Source: Bacterioplanoides pacificum (lineage in GTDB: Bacteria; Pseudomonadota; Gammaproteobacteria; Pseudomonadales; Oceanobacteraceae). Taken from it: a DNA stretch of 64,000 nt. Shown here piece after piece: positions 45,424 through 54,220 of the stretch (position 1 is its first letter; every line of letters starts with the position of its first letter). Below the pieces are notes generated by a model that saw only the letters and a list, made by a program, of their open reading frames with translations, had not been told where the DNA came from and ran no database searches. The position numbers and the translations under genes were made by a program. Location of the stretch: assembly GCF_042648445.1 (NCBI RefSeq), contig NZ_JBHRYB010000001.1, positions 248,001-312,000 on the forward strand, read 5' to 3'.

Positions 45424-46476
45424 ATGTCTTATGAATTCGATTTTGCGGTCTTTATTGGCCGTTTTCAGCCTGTTCATCAGGGTCACCTGCAGGTGGTGCG
45501 TAGCGGCCTGGCACGCGCACAAAAACTGATTGTATTACTGGGTTCAGCTTGGCAGGCACGTAATCCGCGTAACCCCTGGAGTCATCAGGAACGTGAGCAG
45601 ATGTTGCGCGGTTGTTTATCGGCCAGCGAAAACGAGCGGTTAATCTGTTTACCGCTGATGGATGTGCCTTATAACGATGAACTCTGGGTACGCAACGTGC
45701 AGAGTACGGTTTCCGGGTTGGTAACCGCTCACCACACAACGCCGTTACAGCCACCCCGGATTGCTTTAATCGGACACCGGAAAGATCAGAGCGGTTTTTA
45801 TCTGAATTTATTTCCACAGTGGCAAAGTATTGCAGTCGATAATTATCACGGCATCAGTGCCACACCGTTACGCCAGCAGTTTTTTGATCGCAGCCGTTGT
45901 GCGGCGTTATTACAGCAGGACGAACGTTTGCCAGCGGCGGTACAGCAGTGGCTGGCAGAGTTTGCCGCACAACGGCCAGAATATCAGCGCATCTGTGACG
46001 AAATTGATTTTATTGGCCAGTATAAACAGGCCTGGCAGGCGGCGCCGTATGCGCCCACCTTTGTCACGGTGGATGCACTGGTGGTGCAGTCGGGTCATGT
46101 GTTGCTGGTCGAACGGCGTGCCAACCCGGGCAAAGGGTTGTGGGCGTTGCCCGGTGGTTTTGTCGATCAGCAGGAGCGGTTACTCGATGCCTGCCTGCGT
46201 GAGTTGCGCGAAGAAACCCGCTTAAAAGTACCGGCACCGGTATTGAAAGGTTCGATAAAACGCCAGGCGGTGTTTGATGATCCTCACCGCTCTGCCCGTG
46301 GCCGTACCATTACTCATGCGTTTTATATCGAGCTTGATGCCAGTGCCAGCCTGCCGAAAGTCAGAGGTGGTGACGATGCCCGTTGCGCCCGCTGGCTGCC
46401 GCTGGGTGAGCTGCAACCACAGCAGTTGTTTGAAGATCACTACTTTATTATTCAGGATTTACTGGGCCACGCCTGA
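45424..46476 (+). CDS. nadM: bifunctional NMN adenylyltransferase/Nudix hydrolase
   Basis: A protein of about 350 residues. The N-terminal half is a nucleotidyltransferase (VFIGRFQPVHQGHL; ISATPLRQQFF) that joins NMN and ATP to NAD. The C-terminal half is a Nudix domain with an intact box (GGFVDQQERLLDACLRELRE then EE), which typically hydrolyses ADP-ribose. AAGGAG lies 9 bp before ATG 45424. The product of nadV, the next gene on the strand, is the NMN that this enzyme uses. Confidence 0.95.
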   Translation: MSYEFDFAVFIGRFQPVHQGHLQVVRSGLARAQKLIVLLGSAWQARNPRNPWSHQEREQMLRGCLSASENERLICLPLMDVPYNDELWVRNVQSTVSGLVTAHHTTPLQPPRIALIGHRKDQSGFYLNLFPQWQSIAVDNYHGISATPLRQQFFDRSRCAALLQQDERLPAAVQQWLAEFAAQRPEYQRICDEIDFIGQYKQAWQAAPYAPTFVTVDALVVQSGHVLLVERRANPGKGLWALPGGFVDQQERLLDACLRELREETRLKVPAPVLKGSIKRQAVFDDPHRSARGRTITHAFYIELDASASLPKVRGGDDARCARWLPLGELQPQQLFEDHYFIIQDLLGHA

Positions 46477-46478
46477 AG

Positions 46479-46505
46479 CCCCTGATCAGCGCCACTGTTC
46501 AGGGG
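46479..46505 (+). other. hairpin after nadM
   Basis: CCCCTGA (46479-46485) and TCAGGGG (46499-46505) pair perfectly around a 13-nt loop. No T-run follows, so it may be only a weak pause site between nadM and nadV. Confidence 0.35.
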
Positions 46506-46539
46506 TTATACGGGCTGAAATTTTTTCTTGCTTTTTAAG

Positions 46540-46552
46540 TGGCGTTAAGCCA
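46540..46552. promoter_or_regulatory. candidate NrtR operator 2
   Basis: TGGCGTTAAGCCA, flanked by A and C to give GTGGC-N5-GCCAC, lies 98 bp before the nadV start. It matches the reverse complement of operator 1 at 12 of 13 positions. A T-rich region with TTGCTT upstream may hold the -35 box. Confidence 0.6.
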
Positions 46553-46649
46553 CTATGTATTTCATCGAACGACGGGAACCGTGGTTCAGCGACAAACCAG
46601 CACAGGACAGACCAGTGCTGTTTCATCATCAGACAGGAGGAGCTCCGTC

Positions 46650-48056
46650 ATGAACAATATGATTCTGAATACCGATTCGTACAAAACCTCACACTATCTG
46701 CAATACCCGCAAGGGGCAGAATATGTTTCCAGCTATATCGAATCTCGCGGTGGCGATTATGCCGAGACGCTGGTGTTTGGTTTGCAGGCATTTATCAAAG
46801 AATATTTAACCCGGCCGATCAGCCGTGCCGATATTGACGAAGCGGAAGCGGTGTTAACCGCACACGGTGTGCCTTTTAACCGCGCCGGCTGGGAATATAT
46901 TGTTGAGCAATACGACGGTTTTTTACCGGTAGAAATTCAGGCGGTAGAAGAGGGCACGGTGTTACCGGTGGGTAATGTGATGGTGCAGGTTCAGAACACC
47001 GACCCGGCCTGTGCCTGGTTAACCAGCTATCTGGAAACGGCGTTATTACGTGCCATCTGGTATCCGACGACGGTGGCGACGGTATCCAAAGCGTGTAAAA
47101 ACATCATTGCTGATTATCTCGATAAAAGCGCCGATAACCGTGATGGCCTGGCGTTTAAATTACACGATTTTGGCGCCCGCGGAGCCAGTTCAGAACAGAG
47201 CGCCGCTCTCGGAGGTGCGGCGCACTTAATCAATTTTATGGGTACCGATACGGTATCGGCACTGATGGCCGCCCGACGTTATTACGCTGCGCAGATGCCG
47301 GCCTTTTCGATTCCGGCGGCGGAGCACAGCACCATCACCAGCTGGGGCAAAGACGGCGAAACCGACGCTTACGCCAACATGCTCAGACAGTTCGGCGGCG
47401 ACGGACAAGTCGTGGCCGTCGTTAGCGACTCCTACGACTTATGGAATGCCATCGACAATCTGTGGGGCAAAACGTTAAAGCAACAGGTGGAAACCATGGG
47501 CGGCACACTGGTTATTCGTCCGGATTCCGGTGACCCGGTTGCGGTGGTGTGCGAAGCCTTGCAGCGCTTAATGCGGGCGTTTGGCTACCGTACCAACAGC
47601 AAAGGCTTTCGCGTATTACCCGATTGCGTACGCCTGATTCAGGGCGACGGTATCAGTGCCGCCACCATTGACGCCATTCTGGCGGCGTTAACCGCGCTTA
47701 ACATCAGTGCTGAGAATATCAGTTTTGGTATGGGCGGCGAGTTATTACAGAAGGTGAACCGCGACACCCAGAAATTCGCTATGAAAGCGTCGGCCATTTG
47801 TATTAATGGCCAGTGGCGCGACGTTTATAAAGATCCGCTGACGGATCCGGGTAAACGTTCCAAACGTGGCCGTCTGGCGCTGATCAAAGATGTGGCTGGC
47901 TACCAGACCATTCGTCTGGAGCAGCTGGCCGGGCAACAGAATTTGTTGCAGCCGGTATTCCGCAACGGCCGTTTGTTACGGCAACAAACCTTCGATCAGG
48001 TACGCGCCTGTGCCGCCGGGCAAAGCGACATACCGGTGTCTGATAGCGCGGCATAA
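46650..48056 (+). CDS. nadV: nicotinamide phosphoribosyltransferase
   Basis: A 468-residue NAMPT-type enzyme that converts nicotinamide and PRPP to NMN. Diagnostic segments are NTDSYKTSHYLQYPQGAEYV, the active-site block KLHDFGARGASS, SIPAAEHSTITSWGKDGE, VSDSYDLWNAI and the phosphate-binding LVIRPDSGDP. AGGAGG lies 9 bp before ATG 46650; the longer frame from 46539 would include the operator. With NadM this gives a two-step nicotinamide-to-NAD route. Confidence 0.96.
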   Translation: MNNMILNTDSYKTSHYLQYPQGAEYVSSYIESRGGDYAETLVFGLQAFIKEYLTRPISRADIDEAEAVLTAHGVPFNRAGWEYIVEQYDGFLPVEIQAVEEGTVLPVGNVMVQVQNTDPACAWLTSYLETALLRAIWYPTTVATVSKACKNIIADYLDKSADNRDGLAFKLHDFGARGASSEQSAALGGAAHLINFMGTDTVSALMAARRYYAAQMPAFSIPAAEHSTITSWGKDGETDAYANMLRQFGGDGQVVAVVSDSYDLWNAIDNLWGKTLKQQVETMGGTLVIRPDSGDPVAVVCEALQRLMRAFGYRTNSKGFRVLPDCVRLIQGDGISAATIDAILAALTALNISAENISFGMGGELLQKVNRDTQKFAMKASAICINGQWRDVYKDPLTDPGKRSKRGRLALIKDVAGYQTIRLEQLAGQQNLLQPVFRNGRLLRQQTFDQVRACAAGQSDIPVSDSAA

Positions 48057-48069
48057 GCTCAGTAATTCT

Positions 48070-48102
48070 GCTGTATCGCAGCGCTTAAGCTAGCGATACA
48101 GC
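48070..48102. other. hairpin between nadV and DUF389 gene
   Basis: GCTGTATCGC (48070-48079) and GCGATACAGC (48093-48102) pair perfectly over 10 bp. It overlaps the stop of the convergent gene. No T-run follows. Confidence 0.4.
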
Positions 48103-49043
48103 TGATACAGCAAATAGCCGATTAATGCACACCAGAATATAGCGCCGGTAACAAACACCAATAATACCGTACGTTGTTTGTTTGAATCGCGTGGTTTAAT
48201 GCCTTTAATACGCATGGTCAGCTGGGCCGTCAGATTTACCGAAGCTATATTGGCAATCAGCAGCTGAGTAGCGCCCATGGCTTCCGGGTATGCCCCAAGT
48301 CCCAGACAAATACCAATGGTGACGGTGGGCGGTAGCAGTGCTACGGCGACCATTACCCCGACCAGCACGGACGATACCCCTGTCATGATAGAAAGTGCTG
48401 CGGCGGTACCTGAAGCAAGCGCGAGGGCCAGCCCATCCAGACCGACGCTGGTGCGGGCAAGTAACTCTTCGGTGAAGTGAATATTGGGATAAAATAGCGC
48501 GATGAGCAGTGAAATCAGTAACGCAGTTGTAATGCCGACAATCAGTGTGCGGGCAGCACTGAGCACGCCATTTATCTGCCCCAGTGTGGTGGATAACGAC
48601 AGTGCCAGGTTAGGCCCGAGTAATGGTGCTATCACCATCGCGCCAATAATCACCGCGACGTTATTCTCAAGCAACCCAATAGCGGCGACGATCGTGCTGA
48701 GAAAAACCAGCATTAAATAGTGACCGTCGAGCTTGCTCTGAGTTTTTAATTCACTCAGCAGGGCTTCACGCGAAACGGTACTGGTACCATTTCCTTTGCT
48801 GCGGTCGTAGGGCAGCGCAATTTCCAGAGGATAAGCCAGTACCCGAAAATTACTTTTTCCTTCCATCACTTTTTGTAGCTGATCGAGAATTTTCTGAGAC
48901 TTGGATTTTTCGATCAGAATTTTAATGGCTATTTGTTTCTCACTATGGCTACTGATCCAATAATCTGTTGCATCATTTTGTTTGGCGATACGAATAATTG
49001 CATCTTCATTGGACAGCGGAGCAATAGCTTCAATAGTAATCAT
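48090..49043 (-). CDS. DUF389 (TIGR00341) membrane protein
   Basis: A protein of about 317 residues. The first 115 residues are soluble; the rest holds six or more membrane helices. The conserved family block is present: VAVIIGAMVIAPLLGPNLAL and LVGVMVAVALLPPTVTIGI. The function of DUF389 proteins is unknown. ATG 49043 is preferred over TTG 49097. It is the last conserved gene before the island. Confidence 0.85.
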   Translation of the reverse strand: MITIEAIAPLSNEDAIIRIAKQNDATDYWISSHSEKQIAIKILIEKSKSQKILDQLQKVMEGKSNFRVLAYPLEIALPYDRSKGNGTSTVSREALLSELKTQSKLDGHYLMLVFLSTIVAAIGLLENNVAVIIGAMVIAPLLGPNLALSLSTTLGQINGVLSAARTLIVGITTALLISLLIALFYPNIHFTEELLARTSVGLDGLALALASGTAAALSIMTGVSSVLVGVMVAVALLPPTVTIGICLGLGAYPEAMGATQLLIANIASVNLTAQLTMRIKGIKPRDSNKQRTVLLVFVTGAIFWCALIGYLLYQLYR

Positions 49044-49268
49044 AAGATTATCTGACTCCCGAATTAACGAAGGATTATGGTATGTCGTTATGATCAAAAT
49101 GGCGAATAGTAGCTGATTTATGAACCCAAAAGGGGAAAAACAGGCTCGGTCAATATGAATCTCTTACCGCGGATACTTTCCTTATCGTTGCTGAATAGTG
49201 AGGTAGCCGCTTGCCAGGCGGCATTGGTTCGCAGAGTTTATAAGTCTCAGGGTTGATCCCTCAATCCT

Positions 49269-50729
49269 TTATCGTGTCTGCTTGGTGGCAGTAACCGCAT
49301 CGGTCTTTTTCTTGCGGGGCTTCTTAGCGGCCTTTTTCTCAAGCGCGAGTTTTTCACGCTCGGCCTGTATCTTCGCCAGCAGGGCTTCGGCGGAGTTGTC
49401 ACCGCTGATCAGCTCCGGGTTGGCGGCGCGCCAGCCGGCCGTCAGTTCACCCCGGAAGGCTTTGGCCAGTATCGACTGGGTAAGGTTGTTCACCTGCTCC
49501 AGTGCCGCTGCGGCTTTCTGTTCGATTCTGTCGGCGAAGGCAAAGAGTTCTTCGACGCGGCGGACGATTTCGGTTTGTTCATCGATGTCCGTATACGGTA
49601 CAGGAAGTTCCTTGATTCGCTTTAGCGCCAGTTTACCTTGCGCTCCAGATTTTATTTCTAACTGTATTAGATCTTGTAACTCCTGAGAACGAAGCCAATA
49701 GGATAAGAATTGACTTTTAATCGGTTTCTTAAACTCAGTAATTTTTGCAGCATTCTCAGTTAAATTCGCACCTGAGTAGTGTTGAGGAATAACCCCAGCG
49801 TCACCAATTGATGCACCTACTATTGTTATGTATAAATCCCCAGGATTAACTGTATAGCGACTTATCTTCGCTTGAGTCTCTGCTGTAATAAATAGCTGTT
49901 TAGATCGTGCATCACTCGTGTTGATAACTGTGCCTTGCTTCAACTGGCCAGCTCGTATATACGGAAATCCAGTATTTTCTTCTACTAGCTCATCACCTTT
50001 TGGTAGTCTTTTACCGCCTTTTACCTCACCGATGTCATCTATCACCAATGATTGCCAAACAGTCCCTTCATTTTTCCGCCACTCCTCCGTCAGCTTCCCA
50101 CTCACCGCTGCGGCCAGTACCGACTGGCGGAAGCGTTTGATGATGTCCGGGATGCGTTCGAGGCGGGCTTTGGTGGTGTCGACCTGTGCCAGCAGGGTGT
50201 CGAGTTTTTCGGCGATGACTTTTTGTTCGGCGAGGGGAGGGAGAGGAAAGCAGTATGCCTGAACGTCAGATGATTTCGCAGCCGGATAGAGAGCACCTTG
50301 TACAGCACCACTTATTGAATCAACAAACTCTTTGGATTTGGTTAAAGCAAAAATATAGCGGCTGTCTACCAACAAAGGATGAATTACCTCAAATCCTGTT
50401 GAAGCTATTTGCTCGTCAAACTCACCACTTACCAAAGCAACTGCATTTAAGTTAGGTCTTGTCAGTGAGACAAGTACGTCTCCTTGCTTAATAACCTTTC
50501 TAGCCCGACTCGGAGCTTCTTTACCGAGGAGCTTTTGAGGCGATTCGATTACTTTTAAATCTCTGTTGATGCTACCAATATCAACATAGGCAAATGATTC
50601 CTCGTCGTCTGGCTTTCTTTGAGAAGCTTTCAGAGAAACGTCGCTTATCTGCGAAAAACACCACCCCTCCGGCAATGGATTCCCGCCTTCGCGGCGGTCC
50701 GGCGTTCCGGAATGACTGTTGGCAGCCAT
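49269..50729 (-). CDS. hsdS: type I restriction specificity subunit
   Basis: A subunit of about 486 residues that sets DNA target sequence. Two target-recognition domains (about 20-170 and 220-370) are each followed by a conserved spacer helix: PLPPLAEQKVIAEKLDTLLA and PVPYTDIDEQTEIVRRVEEL. The C-terminus is Lys-rich. The bases of the hsdM stop and the hsdS ATG overlap (TGATG). Residues 2-17 are encoded by a REP-like palindrome, and the usual family start (LPEGW) comes after it, so the N-terminus is extended. GTG 50732 is an alternative start. Confidence 0.93.
   Translation of the reverse strand: MAANSHSGTPDRREGGNPLPEGWCFSQISDVSLKASQRKPDDEESFAYVDIGSINRDLKVIESPQKLLGKEAPSRARKVIKQGDVLVSLTRPNLNAVALVSGEFDEQIASTGFEVIHPLLVDSRYIFALTKSKEFVDSISGAVQGALYPAAKSSDVQAYCFPLPPLAEQKVIAEKLDTLLAQVDTTKARLERIPDIIKRFRQSVLAAAVSGKLTEEWRKNEGTVWQSLVIDDIGEVKGGKRLPKGDELVEENTGFPYIRAGQLKQGTVINTSDARSKQLFITAETQAKISRYTVNPGDLYITIVGASIGDAGVIPQHYSGANLTENAAKITEFKKPIKSQFLSYWLRSQELQDLIQLEIKSGAQGKLALKRIKELPVPYTDIDEQTEIVRRVEELFAFADRIEQKAAAALEQVNNLTQSILAKAFRGELTAGWRAANPELISGDNSAEALLAKIQAEREKLALEKKAAKKPRKKKTDAVTATKQTR
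50676..50715. repeat. REP-like palindromic element inside hsdS
   Basis: Reads TGGATTCCCGCCTTCGCGG, then 12 bases, then TTCCGGAATGAC. Both ends resemble the widespread bacterial element with TGGATTCCCGC and GGGAATGAC ends, and CCGCC-TTCGC-GGCGG is a clear stem. No second copy was noticed in the window, so identification rests on resemblance. Confidence 0.45.
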
Positions 50730-52402
50730 CACTCCACCCCTTCCAGCGCTTTTAATAAACCATCAAGCTCACTCAGTGCGCCTTCCAGTTCGTCTTTTGC
50801 TTCGCGGGCGAGTACGTCCGGCTCGGGCAGGCTGGCGGCGTCGACGCTGTCTTTATCTTTTAGCCAGCTGATGTCGAGGGAGTCGCCTTTGGTGTTGGCG
50901 ATCCAGTCGCGGCTGAAGCAGCGCCAGCGGCTGTGACTTAACTCATCGCTGACGTCTTTGTTTTCTTCTATTGCGTCGGCGTCAACGTCGATGTCGCGGG
51001 CGTCGAAGGAGTATTCCCCTTCTTTGCGGTTGGCGAGGTCGGGCTGGCACTCATTTTGAGTGTCTGTGTCGGGGATAAGATCCCCACCCGCCGGTTGGGC
51101 AAAATAGACCGCTTCAAACGGTTTTAAATGATTTTCGGTAAAGGGCGTGCGTTTACCAAAACTTGGCATGTTAGTACGCAGGTCGTAGACCCAGACGTTG
51201 TCGGTGCAGTTTTCTTCCTGATGTTTGTCGGTCGCTGAGCCCTTGGTAAAAAACAGTACGTTGGTTTTTACGCCCTGGGCGTAAAAAATACCGGTCGGCA
51301 GGCGCAGAATAGTATGCAGGTTGCATTTATTCATCAGGTCGCGGCGCACGTCGGTGCCGACACCGGCTTCAAACAGGACGTTATCCGGCAGCACGACGGC
51401 GGCGCGGCCACCGGGTTTTAAGTTGCGATAAATATGCTGTAAAAACGCCAGTTGTTTGTTGCTGGTTTTAAACGTTAGGTCGTCGCGGGTATTGCTGGCT
51501 TCGCCGCCTTTGCTGGTACCAAACGGCGGGTTGGCGAGAATAATATCGGCCGGTTTTAAAGATTTACCGGCGTCGCCCAGAGCGTTGCCACCTAGAATGA
51601 CGCCTTCGGAGCCTTCAGCGCCATTTGAAGAGCCACCCTCCATGCCATGCAGCAGGCAGTTCATCAGGGCTAAGCGGCGGGTATTGGGTACAAGTTCGAC
51701 ACCGACAAAGGCTTTGTTGCGCTGAAAGTCGGCGTCTTTGGCGTTCAGGTCGATGTAGTCGTCGGTCTGTTCGCGCATGTACTGGTCGGCGGCGACCAGA
51801 AAGCCTGCGGTACCGGCGGCCGGGTCTTGTATCACTTCGCCCGGTTGCGGGCGGATGCAACGCACCATGCTGTTGATGAGTGCGCGCGGGGTAAAGTACT
51901 GGCCGGCACCGGATTTGGTTTCAGACGCGTTTTTCTCTAACAGGCCTTCATACAAGTCACCGAGGCCGTCTTTGCTGGCGCTGAACCAGTCTTTGATTTC
52001 GTCGAAGCGTTTGATGATCTGCTCCAGGTGGCGCGGCTCACGCAGGCGGGTCTGGGCGTCGGCGTAAATGGCGCTGATCAGCGGGTCTTCGTGTATGGTG
52101 ATTTCTACGGTTTTACTCGGATCGGTGAGGTCGGGCACCGTGACTTTACCAGTAGAGAGCGCCAGCAGAATACGTTTGTAGTCGTCGAGCAGGTTAATGC
52201 CGGATTTACCGCTCAGGTCGGTCCAGCGGCAGCCTTCCGGCAGCGGATGTTTTTTCAGCACCCCGGCTTCGGTGTTTTCGTGCACCATTTTAATAAACAG
52301 CAGCAGTACCAGCTCGGTGACGTAGTCGCTGTAGTTGATGCCGTCGTCACGCAGTACGTCACAGAGGTTCCAGAGTTTTTGTACGATGTCGTTGCTGGTC
52401 AT
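50729..52402 (-). CDS. hsdM: type I modification methyltransferase subunit
   Basis: A 557-residue N6-adenine methyltransferase. The N-terminal HsdM helical domain (residues 1-140) is followed by GQYFTPR, SAM-binding motif I DPAAGTAGF (193-201) and catalytic motif IV NPPF (291-294). With two HsdM and one HsdS it methylates host sites. It starts 2 bp after the fic stop and has AGGAA 6 bp before the ATG. It is unusually far from hsdR, with seven genes between. Confidence 0.96.
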   Translation of the reverse strand: MTSNDIVQKLWNLCDVLRDDGINYSDYVTELVLLLFIKMVHENTEAGVLKKHPLPEGCRWTDLSGKSGINLLDDYKRILLALSTGKVTVPDLTDPSKTVEITIHEDPLISAIYADAQTRLREPRHLEQIIKRFDEIKDWFSASKDGLGDLYEGLLEKNASETKSGAGQYFTPRALINSMVRCIRPQPGEVIQDPAAGTAGFLVAADQYMREQTDDYIDLNAKDADFQRNKAFVGVELVPNTRRLALMNCLLHGMEGGSSNGAEGSEGVILGGNALGDAGKSLKPADIILANPPFGTSKGGEASNTRDDLTFKTSNKQLAFLQHIYRNLKPGGRAAVVLPDNVLFEAGVGTDVRRDLMNKCNLHTILRLPTGIFYAQGVKTNVLFFTKGSATDKHQEENCTDNVWVYDLRTNMPSFGKRTPFTENHLKPFEAVYFAQPAGGDLIPDTDTQNECQPDLANRKEGEYSFDARDIDVDADAIEENKDVSDELSHSRWRCFSRDWIANTKGDSLDISWLKDKDSVDAASLPEPDVLAREAKDELEGALSELDGLLKALEGVE

Positions 52403-52404
52403 GG

Positions 52405-53562
52405 TTATTCCTGGTTCAGTACGTCGATGTAGGCACTGTAAGCAAATATTCGGTTACGTTTCTGGCCGGTGAGTTCGCGGACGATGTTCAGCTCCGGCTG
52501 CGATAATCGGTCGAGCACTTTACCTGCCGTGGCGGGGGTGATGCCAGCCTGTTTTACCAGGGTGGCAATATTGATGATGGGGTACTCGAATAACACGTCG
52601 AGCACCTGCTGCGCAGACGGCGCCATACGGCCAAGGCTGCTGAGCTGCGCCCGGTGTTCAGCCCTGAGGGCATTGAGCTGCTGTGCGGTGTTTACCGCCT
52701 GTGTGGCGGTATCGGCTACGGCATCGACAAAGAACAGCAGCCAGCCTTCCCAATCGCCAGTCAGCCTGACCTGCTGCAGTTTGTCGTAGTAGACCTGCCT
52801 GTGTTTTTTAAAGAACACAGACAGATAAAGCAGTGGCTCAGCCAGTACTTTGCCGCCGGTCAGTATCAGGGGAATCAGCAAGCGCCCCAAACGACCATTA
52901 CCATCCATAAAGGGGTGAATGGTCTCGAACTGAACGTGTGCGAGTGCTGCTTTAATCAGTGGATCAGTGGCTTCAGGCACATCATTAAGAAAGCGCTCCA
53001 GCGCTGCCCAGCATTCTGCCAGTTCGTTTGCTGGTGCGGGGACAAAGGCGGCTTCGTCGGCACGGTGGCCACCGATCCAGACCTGATGTTTGCGGAATTC
53101 GCCCGGCCCTTTGCTGATGCCTCTGCCGGAGGTCATCAGGGCTTTGTGCATATCAGTCAGCAGGCGGTAAGCAATGGGTTCGCCTTCGCGGATGCGGTGT
53201 ACGCCCAGCTCTAAGGCACTGACGTAGCACGAGACTTTCTGCACGTCGTCCATCGGGACACCGGGCAGGCCTTCCATTTCGTAGAGCATGAGGTCGCTGA
53301 GCGAAGACTGCGTGCCTTCGATCTGCGATGACATCACGGCTTCTTTGCGGACGTAGCTGTACAGAAACAAGCGGGCATCGGGCAGTAAAGTGCTGATGGC
53401 ATCAAGCCTGCCAAGGGCCAGCATGGCGGCATTGATACGACTCTGGAGCTTGCTGTCCATCAGTAAGGCAGGCTGCGGCGGCAATGGCGCAGGTATAAAC
53501 GCCTGACACGCCACTCCGCCTGCGATGCTTGGCACGTATGTGCCTGTGACTCCCCGATCCAT
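52405..53562 (-). CDS. Fic family protein adenylyltransferase
   Basis: A 385-residue Fic protein. The catalytic motif HPFMDGNGRLGR (216-227) is complete, so it can transfer AMP to protein hydroxyls. An N-terminal inhibitory helix motif SSQIEG (78-83) fits (S/T)xxxE(G/N), marking a self-inhibited Fic like Shewanella SoFic. The last 75 residues look like a winged helix (INIATLVKQAGITPATAGKV). AGGAG lies about 5 bp before the ATG. Its stop is 2 bp from hsdM, and two palindromes lie just upstream. Targets are unknown. Confidence 0.92.
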   Translation of the reverse strand: MDRGVTGTYVPSIAGGVACQAFIPAPLPPQPALLMDSKLQSRINAAMLALGRLDAISTLLPDARLFLYSYVRKEAVMSSQIEGTQSSLSDLMLYEMEGLPGVPMDDVQKVSCYVSALELGVHRIREGEPIAYRLLTDMHKALMTSGRGISKGPGEFRKHQVWIGGHRADEAAFVPAPANELAECWAALERFLNDVPEATDPLIKAALAHVQFETIHPFMDGNGRLGRLLIPLILTGGKVLAEPLLYLSVFFKKHRQVYYDKLQQVRLTGDWEGWLLFFVDAVADTATQAVNTAQQLNALRAEHRAQLSSLGRMAPSAQQVLDVLFEYPIINIATLVKQAGITPATAGKVLDRLSQPELNIVRELTGQKRNRIFAYSAYIDVLNQE

Positions 53563-53577
53563 AGGGGCTCCTGAAGT

Positions 53578-53602
53578 TAAAATAAGCGAAGCTATTATTT
53601 TA
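53578..53602. promoter_or_regulatory. palindromic operator A upstream of fic
   Basis: TAAAATAA-N9-TTATTTTA, with arms extending to 12 bp (AAGTTAAAATAA at 53574-53585; TTATTTTAACTT at 53595-53606). It lies 12-44 bp upstream of the fic ATG. A site for a dimeric DNA-binding protein is likely. Confidence 0.65.
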
Positions 53603-53617
53603 ACTTAATTCTAAAGA

Positions 53618-53642
53618 TAAAATAAAGGAGGTGTTTATTTTA
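53618..53642. promoter_or_regulatory. palindromic operator B upstream of fic
   Basis: A second TAAAATAA-N9-TTATTTTA, exactly 40 bp from operator A, with the spacer AGGAGGTGT. It sits just past the stop of the kinase-like gene. Two equal sites about four helical turns apart suggest cooperative binding. Confidence 0.65.
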
Positions 53643-53650
53643 GGTTAGGA

Positions 53651-54220
53651 CTAACGGTTGAGAATCAAATGCCTGTTAATACATTGCCTCACGAGCAGCA
53701 CGGCCTCGTTTTCATCGGCTCCTGTGAGATCCAGCTCGATATCACACATACTTTTCAGGCGGCTTATCACCCCATCTCTGAACTCAGAGTTGAGGGTTTC
53801 GATGTCTTCGGCAGTTGTGCCGCGTTGCTTTAGCCTGTGTTGCCGATCTGCCTCATCGAGAGTCAGCAGGATGCTGAGGTGCGGTTTTATGGCCTGGCTG
53901 AGCATTGCATTGAGATCAATCGTCACCCCTCGCTCGAAGGCGTAGGCAATGGTGGAGGCGCGGTAGCGGTCCATCACTACGGTTTTACCTTGCTTGTTGA
54001 AGCCACGGGCTTTTTCACCTTCGGCCTGCACAGTAGCGGCGTAAAACAGTGCTCTGGCGGTCTGGCTGTTGCCCAGGCCGTTGATGATGTCGGACCGGAT
54101 AGGCAGCAGCTGTGTACCGGGGGTGGTCATCAGCTGGTAACCGCATTCGCTGGCAAGACGACGGGCCAGTGTGCTTTTGCCGACGCCGTCCAGTCCTTCA
54201 AGCACGATAAAATATGGCAT
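53651..54220 (-). CDS. thymidylate-kinase-like nucleotide kinase
   Basis: A protein of about 189 residues with the dTMP kinase fold: P-loop EGLDGVGKST (residues 8-17), a DRYRAST motif at the substrate site, and a lid region DRQHRLKQRG. It would phosphorylate a nucleoside or its monophosphate. As it sits in a defence-type island after a radical SAM gene, it is probably not the housekeeping Tmk. AAGGAG lies 8 bp before ATG 54220; the start overlaps the radical SAM gene by 23 bp. The true substrate is unknown. Confidence 0.82.
   Translation of the reverse strand: MPYFIVLEGLDGVGKSTLARRLASECGYQLMTTPGTQLLPIRSDIINGLGNSQTARALFYAATVQAEGEKARGFNKQGKTVVMDRYRASTIAYAFERGVTIDLNAMLSQAIKPHLSILLTLDEADRQHRLKQRGTTAEDIETLNSEFRDGVISRLKSMCDIELDLTGADENEAVLLVRQCINRHLILNR

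Noticed and set aside
48057..48110. Rho-independent terminator after nadV
   Set aside because: The 10-bp stem is strong but no T-run follows on either strand, so it is listed only as a hairpin.
49044..49268. attL copy of the tRNA 3' end at the left border of the island
   Set aside because: Neither the acceptor strand nor the T-arm sequence of the tRNA at 63971-64000 recurs here.
53627..53633. GGAGGTG as a plus-strand ribosome site
   Set aside because: No start codon follows at usable distance on the plus strand; the bases are the spacer of a palindrome.
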